From: Bacteroidales bacterium
GTDB taxonomy: Bacteria; Bacteroidota; Bacteroidia; Bacteroidales; UBA932
Length of the DNA stretch: 64,000 bases
Assembly: GCA_016288055.1 (NCBI GenBank)
Contig: JAEEXZ010000005.1
Span: 1 to 64,000, forward strand
Direction of reading: 5' to 3'
The notes beneath the pieces are model-generated. The model was not told the origin of the DNA, searched no databases, and saw nothing but the letters and a program-made list of their open reading frames with translations. The stretch's first letter is position 1, and each line of letters opens with the position of its first letter. Made by a program: the position numbers and the translations under genes. Shown here piece after piece: positions 58,791 to 64,000 of this stretch.

Positions 58791-60656
58791 CTACAACTCA
58801 TAGGGCGGGACATCGCCCCGGTCCACCAATTCCCGGAGAACGCCGGTCCATGCCTCGTCTCCCGGGCCGAAGGCCGTCCTCAGGTCGGCCAGGGTATAGC
58901 GTCCGCCGCGCGAGCCAATCCACTCCCGGATGCGCTGGGCCAGGTTCCGGGGCGTTTCTTTGTGGGAACGGCACACGTCGCATCGGCCGCAGGGAGCGCT
59001 GTCCTCCTGGCCAAAGTAGCGGAGCAGATACCGGGACCGGCATTCGTCCTCCTGTTCCACAAATGCCGTCATGGTTTGCACCCGCTCCCGGAAACGGCTC
59101 CGCAGGAGCTCGTAGCGCTTGGGGGAGAGCTGTACGTTGCCCGGACGCAGCCGGTCGTGTTCGAGATACAGCACGGTGGCGTGGTCGGCCGGGATATAGC
59201 GGACGACGTGGTTCACGCTGAGTCCGTAGAGGAGCTGCCTGAGCTGCGGGACGTCCACCCCGCTCCGCCGGGCCACTTCTTCCTCGTCGATGGGGGTGGC
59301 CACGGAAAAGATGCCGGTATAGAGCCGCATCAGCGATTCCAGTACCGCCGGCATCCGGGCGTCGGGCAAGTCCACGTAGTAGAGCTGGTCCCTTTCGACG
59401 TCTATCCGGATGCGGGTGGGGAGATCCATGTCCTCGGCCAGGTCCCAGTGCCCTTCCCGTTCCAGGTATTTGACGGCATAATAGACCGGTGCCCGTTGCA
59501 GGCCGAAGTGGCTGCAGAAGGCCGCCAGGTCAAATTTCAGCGTCCGGCCGATACCGCTGTCGTAGGGGATTTCGAAGAAGATATGGACTTTCTGATAGAT
59601 GTCTTCGATGAATTCCAGGGTGGGGAAGCTCACCTGTTCCAACTGCCTGAGGCGGGCGGTGTCCGTCGCGTTCCACAGCAGGACGGCCCAGGAGGGCTTG
59701 CCGTCACGCCCGGCGCGTCCCGCTTCCTGGAAGTAGGCTTCGGGGCTGTCGGGAAGGTCGGCATGCACCACAAAACGGACGTCCGGCTTGTCGATCCCCA
59801 TGCCGAAGGCGTTGGTGCACACCATCACCCGCGTTTTTCCGCTCTTCCAGTCTTCCTGGCGCAGCGCGCGCGTGAGGGCGCCCAGCCCGGCATGGTAGAA
59901 GGAGGCCGAAACGCCGGCCTGCGACAGCTGGGCCGCGAATTCTTCGGCCCGGGCCCGGCTGCGGACGTAGATGATGCCGCTGCCCCCCACGCCGTCGCAG
60001 ATGCTCCGGATCTGGCCGTTCTTGTCTTGGCACTGGCGCACGATATAGCTCAGGTTGGGCCGCTCGAAGCCGCTTTTGAGCAGGTTTTTCTGCGGGAAGC
60101 GGAGCTGGTCCATGATGTCGTCGGCCACCAGGGGCGTGGCGGTGGCGGTGAGGGCGATGACGGGGGCGTCCACGCGTTCCCGGAGCGTGCCGATCTGCAG
60201 GTACGAGGGGCGGAAATCATAGCCCCACTGGGAGATGCAGTGGGCCTCGTCCACGACGATGAAGGCTACACGGAGGACGCTGAGGTAGGCCTGGAACACC
60301 CGTGTGTGGAGGCGCTCCGGACTCAGGTACAGGAATTTGTAATCGCCGTAGGCGGCGTTGTTCAGGGCCAGGTCCACCTCGCGGGGGCTCATGCCGGCAT
60401 GGACGGCGATGGCCCGGATGCCGCGCTCCGTGAGCTGTTGCACCTGGTCTTTCATGAGGGCGATGAGGGGCGTCACCACCAGGGTGATGCCATCCCGCAG
60501 CAGGCCCGGGACCTGAAAGCAAATCGATTTGCCGCCGCCGGTGGGGAGGATGGCCAGCACATCCCGGCCTTCCAGGGCCTCCTGGATAATCTCTTCCTGC
60601 ATGGGCCGGAAACGGTCGTAGCCCCAATATGTCTGTAGTACCTCCTTTGGCGTCAT
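58791..60656 (-). CDS. recQ: RecQ family ATP-dependent DNA helicase
   Basis: A 621-residue superfamily 2 helicase. YDRFRPMQEEIIQEALEG is the RecQ-specific motif 0, PTGGGKSICFQVP Walker A, VDEAHCISQWGYDFRPSY motif II with the aromatic loop, and QEAGRAGRDGKPS motif VI. The RQC region has the zinc cysteines in CRSRYLLRYFG and APCGRCDVC. A short segment follows but no clear HRDC domain. Divergent from pnuC. Confidence 0.94.
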   Translation of the reverse strand: MTPKEVLQTYWGYDRFRPMQEEIIQEALEGRDVLAILPTGGGKSICFQVPGLLRDGITLVVTPLIALMKDQVQQLTERGIRAIAVHAGMSPREVDLALNNAAYGDYKFLYLSPERLHTRVFQAYLSVLRVAFIVVDEAHCISQWGYDFRPSYLQIGTLRERVDAPVIALTATATPLVADDIMDQLRFPQKNLLKSGFERPNLSYIVRQCQDKNGQIRSICDGVGGSGIIYVRSRARAEEFAAQLSQAGVSASFYHAGLGALTRALRQEDWKSGKTRVMVCTNAFGMGIDKPDVRFVVHADLPDSPEAYFQEAGRAGRDGKPSWAVLLWNATDTARLRQLEQVSFPTLEFIEDIYQKVHIFFEIPYDSGIGRTLKFDLAAFCSHFGLQRAPVYYAVKYLEREGHWDLAEDMDLPTRIRIDVERDQLYYVDLPDARMPAVLESLMRLYTGIFSVATPIDEEEVARRSGVDVPQLRQLLYGLSVNHVVRYIPADHATVLYLEHDRLRPGNVQLSPKRYELLRSRFRERVQTMTAFVEQEDECRSRYLLRYFGQEDSAPCGRCDVCRSHKETPRNLAQRIREWIGSRGGRYTLADLRTAFGPGDEAWTGVLRELVDRGDVPPYEL

Positions 60657-60713
60657 GGTTTGCTAAGGTAATAATTTTTTCGTATGTTTGTACCTCTTAC
60701 CTTGTAAACCATG
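60654..60713. promoter_or_regulatory. Inverted repeat spanning the recQ-pnuC intergenic region
   Basis: CATGGTTTGCTAAGGTAA (60654-60671) and TTACCTTGTAAACCATG (60697-60713) are complementary except for two mismatches and one bulge. The arms include both divergent start codons, and the pnuC -7 box (60683-60690, TATGTTTG) lies in the centre. Candidate operator. Confidence 0.5.
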
Positions 60714-61295
60714 GACTGGATCCGGGCCGTCGAAATCTTTGCCATGCTCACGGGCGTAGCCTATGTGATTCTGGAGATTCTCCAGAAGAATGCCATGTGG
60801 GTGGTGGGCATCTTTACCGGCCTGGCCTGCGCCTGCAGTTTCGCCGTGCAGCACATCTGGGCGTCCATGGCCCTGAACATCTATTATGTGGTCATGTCGG
60901 TGGTGGGGCTGGTGCAGTGGCAGCGCGATGCCGCGGCTGTCGCGCCGGACGCCGTCCACCTGCATGTGCTCTCGCGGCGCACCGCCCTGTGGAGCGCCCT
61001 GCTCTTCGTCTTGCTTTCCCTGGGACTCATCTGGCTGCTGCGCTGGCTGGGTGACGGTGCACCGGTGCTGGATGCCATGGCCTCCGTGCTCAGTGTCATC
61101 GCCACCTGGTGGCTGGCCAAATCCTATCTCCAGCAGTGGCTGCTCTGGATCGTGGCCAACCTCATGACCACCGCCCTCTGCCTGTCCACCGGCCAGTGGA
61201 TGATGGCGCTGCTGTACCTGGCCTACACCGCATCGGCCGTTTATGGCTACATCCATTGGAAAAGGCGGGGAATTGTTGTAAATTTGCCTCTATGA
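60711..61295 (+). CDS. pnuC: Nicotinamide riboside (or related) transporter PnuC
   Basis: A 194-residue membrane protein with about seven helices. IFAMLTGVAYVILEILQKNA, WASMALNIYYVVMSVVGLVQW and the closing YTASAVYGYIHWKRR are PnuC features; WLAKSYLQQWLLWIVANL is the signature substrate-binding helix. Family members import nicotinamide riboside or thiamine; no TPP riboswitch is seen upstream, so an NAD precursor is favoured. Confidence 0.88.
   Translation: MDWIRAVEIFAMLTGVAYVILEILQKNAMWVVGIFTGLACACSFAVQHIWASMALNIYYVVMSVVGLVQWQRDAAAVAPDAVHLHVLSRRTALWSALLFVLLSLGLIWLLRWLGDGAPVLDAMASVLSVIATWWLAKSYLQQWLLWIVANLMTTALCLSTGQWMMALLYLAYTASAVYGYIHWKRRGIVVNLPL
61279..61286 (+). promoter_or_regulatory. 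Possible -7 box inside the pnuC 3' end
   Basis: TAAATTTG ends 5 bases before the ATG of the sugar kinase, within pnuC codons. It may give a near-leaderless internal transcript, or be chance. Confidence 0.4.
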
Positions 61296-62101
61296 AACTT
61301 TTAATAGATTGTGGAGCCACCAAGGCCGACTGGTGTCTGTCTGACGGGCAGAATCGCAAGCTGTTCCGCACACCGGGCTTCAACCTGGCCCAGACGCCGG
61401 AAACGGTGCTGCAAACCATCCTGGACGATGCTGCGCTCAAGTGTGGTCCGGACGTAAGGGAAGTGTATCTGTACGCCGCCGGTCTGGTGGGGGAGCCCGG
61501 CCTGAATCTGGGCCGCTGGTTCCCGGATGCCCGGATTCTCTATGCCTCGGATATGCTGGGTGCCGCCCGGGCCGTTTGTGGCCGGGAGCCGGGCATTGCG
61601 GCCATTATAGGCACGGGCGCCAATACCTGCCAGTATGACGGGCAGGATATCGTGCGCCACGTCTATAGCGGGGGCTTCATCCTGGGAGATGAAGGCAGCG
61701 CTTCCGTGCTGGGCCGCCGCTTTGTGGCCGATTTCCTGAAGGACCAGATGCCCGCCCCCCTCTCGGAGGCCTTCCGGCAGGCGTTCAAACTGGACTATCC
61801 CACGCTGGTGTCCCATGTCTATGGCGGCGAGGCTCCGGCCCGTTACCTGGGCAGTTTCGCCACCTTTATCCTGTCCTACTACGACAAGGAGGCCTATGTG
61901 AAAGCCTTGGTGGACCAGAATTTCAAAGACTTTTTCGAGCGCACCGTCCGCCGGTACGATGCCCTTCCGGTGGGTGTCGTAGGCGGATTCGGCTATGCCT
62001 GCCGGGATATCCTGCGCGAGCTGGGCGCCGGCTACGGCATCGATTTTTCCACCTTCCTGGCTTCTCCCATGGAAGGCTTGCAGGAGTATCATGGCCTATA
62101 A
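61292..62101 (+). CDS. BadF/BadG/BcrA/BcrD-type ATPase, N-acetylglucosamine kinase-like
   Basis: A 269-residue ASKHA-fold kinase. LIDCGATKADWCLSDG is the phosphate-1 loop, AAIIGTGANTCQYDG the phosphate-2 region, and GGFILGDEGSASVLGRRF the sugar-kinase signature. The likely substrate is GlcNAc or MurNAc in wall recycling, which fits murQ elsewhere in the window. It starts at 61292, overlapping pnuC by 4 bases, and overlaps recR by 11. Confidence 0.85.
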   Translation: MKLLIDCGATKADWCLSDGQNRKLFRTPGFNLAQTPETVLQTILDDAALKCGPDVREVYLYAAGLVGEPGLNLGRWFPDARILYASDMLGAARAVCGREPGIAAIIGTGANTCQYDGQDIVRHVYSGGFILGDEGSASVLGRRFVADFLKDQMPAPLSEAFRQAFKLDYPTLVSHVYGGEAPARYLGSFATFILSYYDKEAYVKALVDQNFKDFFERTVRRYDALPVGVVGGFGYACRDILRELGAGYGIDFSTFLASPMEGLQEYHGL

Positions 62102-62717
62102 AGAGAAGTATCCCTCCGAGCTCTTGTCCCAGGCGGTGGAAGCCATCAGCTCCCTCCCCGGTGTGGGACGGCGCAGTGCATTGCGCCTGGCCCTGCACCT
62201 GGTGAGGCAGCCGGCCGAGAACGTGCATCATTTCACGGACTCCATCAACCGTCTCCGGGACCAGGTGCGCTATTGCCGCTGCTGCCACATGCTGTCCGAC
62301 AGCGAACTCTGTGAGATTTGCGCCGACCGCAAGCGGGACGCCCGCCTCATCTGCGTGGTGGAGAGCGTACGCGACGTGATGAGCATCGAGGCCACCGGGC
62401 AGTACCACGGCCTGTATCATGTGCTGGGCGGCATTATCTCGCCCATCGCGGGGGTAGGCCCCTCCGACCTCACCATCCGGGAACTGGCCGAGCGGGTGAA
62501 GGCCCTGGAAGACCCTTCCGGCGCCGAAGTCATCCTGGCCCTGAGCGGCGACGTGGAAGGCGAGACTACGGCATTCTATATTTATCGGCAAATCGAGGCT
62601 TCCGGCGTGAAGGTCTCGTCCCTGGCCCGCGGACTGGGCTTCGGGGACGACCTGGAATATGCCGATTCGCTCACCCTGGGCCGCTCCATCGTTAACAGAC
62701 AAGAATTCAGACCCTAA
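62091..62717 (+). CDS. recR: Recombination mediator RecR
   Basis: A 208-residue protein of the RecFOR pathway. SLPGVGRRSALRLALHL is the helix-hairpin-helix, CRCCHMLSDSELCEIC the zinc finger, and CVVESVRDVMSIEATGQYHG the Toprim domain, then GEVILALS-type strands. The start at 62091 matches the family. It is the only recombination gene in this operon. Confidence 0.96.
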   Translation: MAYKEKYPSELLSQAVEAISSLPGVGRRSALRLALHLVRQPAENVHHFTDSINRLRDQVRYCRCCHMLSDSELCEICADRKRDARLICVVESVRDVMSIEATGQYHGLYHVLGGIISPIAGVGPSDLTIRELAERVKALEDPSGAEVILALSGDVEGETTAFYIYRQIEASGVKVSSLARGLGFGDDLEYADSLTLGRSIVNRQEFRP

Positions 62718-62729
62718 TCCCTTGACGGC

Positions 62730-63947
62730 ATGAATAATAACGAAGCGTTACGCTGTTTGCTTTGCAAAAAACCCAAATGTTCCCTGCAGGGTTGTCCCGT
62801 CCACACCCCCGTGCCTGAGTGCATGGCGCTGTACCGGGCCGACAAACTGGATGAGGCCGGTGCCCTGCTCTTCCAGAACAACCCCTTGTCGGCCATTACC
62901 TCCCAGGTGTGCGACTGGCGGCAGTTCTGCTACGGGAACTGCGTCCTGAACGTAAAGAAGATTCCCGTCCGCTGGTACGAGATCGAACAGGAGATTTCGG
63001 AGCGCTATCTGTTCCAGCACCGTCTCGTGCGCCATTCCGAGGAGCTCAAGGGACGCCGGATCGCCCTGGTGGGAACCGGTCCGGTGGGCATGGCGGCGGC
63101 CGTATGGCTGTATCAGGCCGGGGCCGAAATCACCCTGTACGACACCAACCTGCGCCTGGGCGGCGTGCTCCGCTACGGCATCCCCGGCTTCCGGCTGGAC
63201 AAGAAGTACGTGGATGTTTTCGAGTCCATGTTCTTCCTGGCCGGCATGCTGTTCCATGGCGGCGTGAAGGTGGGCCGGGACATTTCCCTGGCCCAGCTGT
63301 CGGCCTCCTACGACGCGGTCCTGGTGGGTGCCGGGGCCGAGAAACCGGCCACCTTGAACATCCCCGGGGAAGAACGCTCGGTGCAGGCCCTTCCGTTCCT
63401 GAAAGATCCGTCGGCCTTCCACGTGGGACCCAAGGTGATTGTGATCGGGGGCGGCAACGTGGCCATGGACGCCTGCCGCATGGCCCGGCGCCTGGGCTAC
63501 GAGACCTGGGTCTATTACCGCAAGACCTTCGAGAATATGCCGGCCAACCCCGTGGAGGTGGAGGCCGCCCAGTACGAGGGCGTGCGCTTCAAACTCTTCC
63601 AGGCACCGGTGGAACTGAAGGAGGACGGCGTGGTCTTCCGTGACTGCGAGAACGTGGAGCCGGAGGACGGCGGCCGCGTGGTGACCCGCATCATCGAGGG
63701 AACAGACCATTTCGTGCCCTGCGACACGCTCATTACGGCCATCAGCGAAAAGCCCGACTACGACCTGCTGGCCGGGACGCCGGTGGTGCTGGACGCCAGC
63801 GGCAAGCCCGTGTGGAACGAGGGCCAGAAGCTGGAAGGCCTGCCCAATGTCTGGGTGGCCGGCGATTTCTGCCTGGGTGCCACCACCGTGGTGGAAGCCG
63901 TGGCATCGGCCCGCAAGGCCGTGGAAAACATGAAACAAAGCCTATGA
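62730..63947 (+). CDS. FAD-dependent GltD-like oxidoreductase
   Basis: A 405-residue flavoprotein of the glutamate synthase small-subunit superfamily. An N-terminal cysteine-rich iron-sulfur domain (CLLCKKPKCSLQGCPVHTPV and CYGNC) is followed by two dinucleotide-binding folds (ALVGTGPVGMAAAVWLYQAG, VIVIGGGNVAMDACRMARRL) and a closing GDFCLGATTVVEAVASARKA. It lacks a partner large subunit nearby, so it may be a stand-alone NAD(P)H:acceptor enzyme. It overlaps queC by 4 bases. Confidence 0.85.
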   Translation: MNNNEALRCLLCKKPKCSLQGCPVHTPVPECMALYRADKLDEAGALLFQNNPLSAITSQVCDWRQFCYGNCVLNVKKIPVRWYEIEQEISERYLFQHRLVRHSEELKGRRIALVGTGPVGMAAAVWLYQAGAEITLYDTNLRLGGVLRYGIPGFRLDKKYVDVFESMFFLAGMLFHGGVKVGRDISLAQLSASYDAVLVGAGAEKPATLNIPGEERSVQALPFLKDPSAFHVGPKVIVIGGGNVAMDACRMARRLGYETWVYYRKTFENMPANPVEVEAAQYEGVRFKLFQAPVELKEDGVVFRDCENVEPEDGGRVVTRIIEGTDHFVPCDTLITAISEKPDYDLLAGTPVVLDASGKPVWNEGQKLEGLPNVWVAGDFCLGATTVVEAVASARKAVENMKQSL

Positions 63948-64000
63948 AAGCGCTGCTGATCTACTCCGGCGGCCTGGACAGCACCACGCTGCTGTATGAA
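63944..64000 (+). CDS. queC: 7-cyano-7-deazaguanine synthase QueC, N-terminal fragment
   Basis: Only 19 codons are visible before the window ends. MKALLIYSGGLDSTTLLYE carries the PP-loop SGGLDS of QueC, the ATP-dependent enzyme that makes preQ0 from carboxydeazaguanine. The start overlaps the previous stop (ATGA). Confidence 0.88.
   Translation, partial: MKALLIYSGGLDSTTLLYE

Noticed and set aside
60657-60710. A TPP or other riboswitch ahead of pnuC
   Set aside because: Only 54 bases separate the genes and none of the conserved TPP box sequences is present.

Overview
This 64 kb window is a GC-rich chromosomal segment from a member of the Bacteroidota, most likely an uncultured gut- or rumen-type Bacteroidales. 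The evidence is the recurrent Bacteroidota -7 promoter box TAnnTTTG ahead of many genes, lipoproteins with Bacteroidota-style signal peptides, and lineage-typical families (DUF3822 next to rsmD, DUF4293, DUF3078, OmpP1/FadL, archaeal-type ProS, a GH43 lipoprotein). No rRNA and only one tRNA (Thr, CGT anticodon) were found.

Layout. 1-2.3 kb: the end of ettA, an MsrA-fRMsr fusion, then a repeat-filled gap. 2.3-8.25 kb (minus): a tightly overlapping operon running nrnA, two lipoproteins, a MATE exporter, a cytidylate-kinase-like protein and a beta-lactamase-fold hydrolase. 8.3-15.5 kb: a conserved unknown, DUF3822-rsmD, GH43 (minus), CoA-transferase, mazG, prfA and queF. 15.5-18.1 kb (minus): fabK-fabF-fabZ. 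18.2-21.7 kb: murQ, DUF4293, a nucleotidyltransferase, a CPBP protease and ftsB. 21.6-28.8 kb (minus): tmk-doxX-folP and rimP-nusA-infB. 28.9-32.1 kb: a lower-GC accessory islet with unknown secreted or lipoproteins, an Imm26 immunity gene and several frameshifted remnants. 32.1-41.2 kb (minus): proS-DUF3078-tilS and gpmI-lpxD-lpxC-lpxA-wbqC-pncA. 41.4-53.2 kb: an aromatic/Ser-Arg-rich lipoprotein, a FadL-like porin, dnaK, then an envelope operon (OmpA-like lipoprotein, multi-barrel protein, coiled coil) with trpS and a nitroreductase. 53.5-54.7 kb: a complete insertion sequence beside tRNA-Thr. 54.9-64 kb: a FAD oxidoreductase, FKBP, queD-queE, an orphan, recQ (minus), pnuC, a sugar kinase, recR, a GltD-like flavoprotein and the start of queC.

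How the genes fit together. queF, queD, queE and queC supply most of the preQ1/queuosine route from three loci. lpxD-lpxC-lpxA give the first lipid A steps, and fabK-fabF-fabZ complete fatty-acid elongation. MurQ and a BadF-type amino-sugar kinase suggest peptidoglycan recycling. pncA and pnuC suggest NAD-precursor salvage. rimP-nusA-infB, prfA, rsmD, proS, trpS and tilS are translation housekeeping.

The most unusual signal is at DNA level. Large palindromic elements sit in frame inside three otherwise intact genes (nrnA, wbqC, tilS), and a relative of the tilS element forms the gpmI/lpxD junction. Terminator-like hairpins lie between the promoter region and the start codon of rimP, dnaK and, more weakly, gpmI. 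Several unrelated tandem or palindromic repeat families fill the gaps. All family assignments are by eye from translated motifs; no database search was run.
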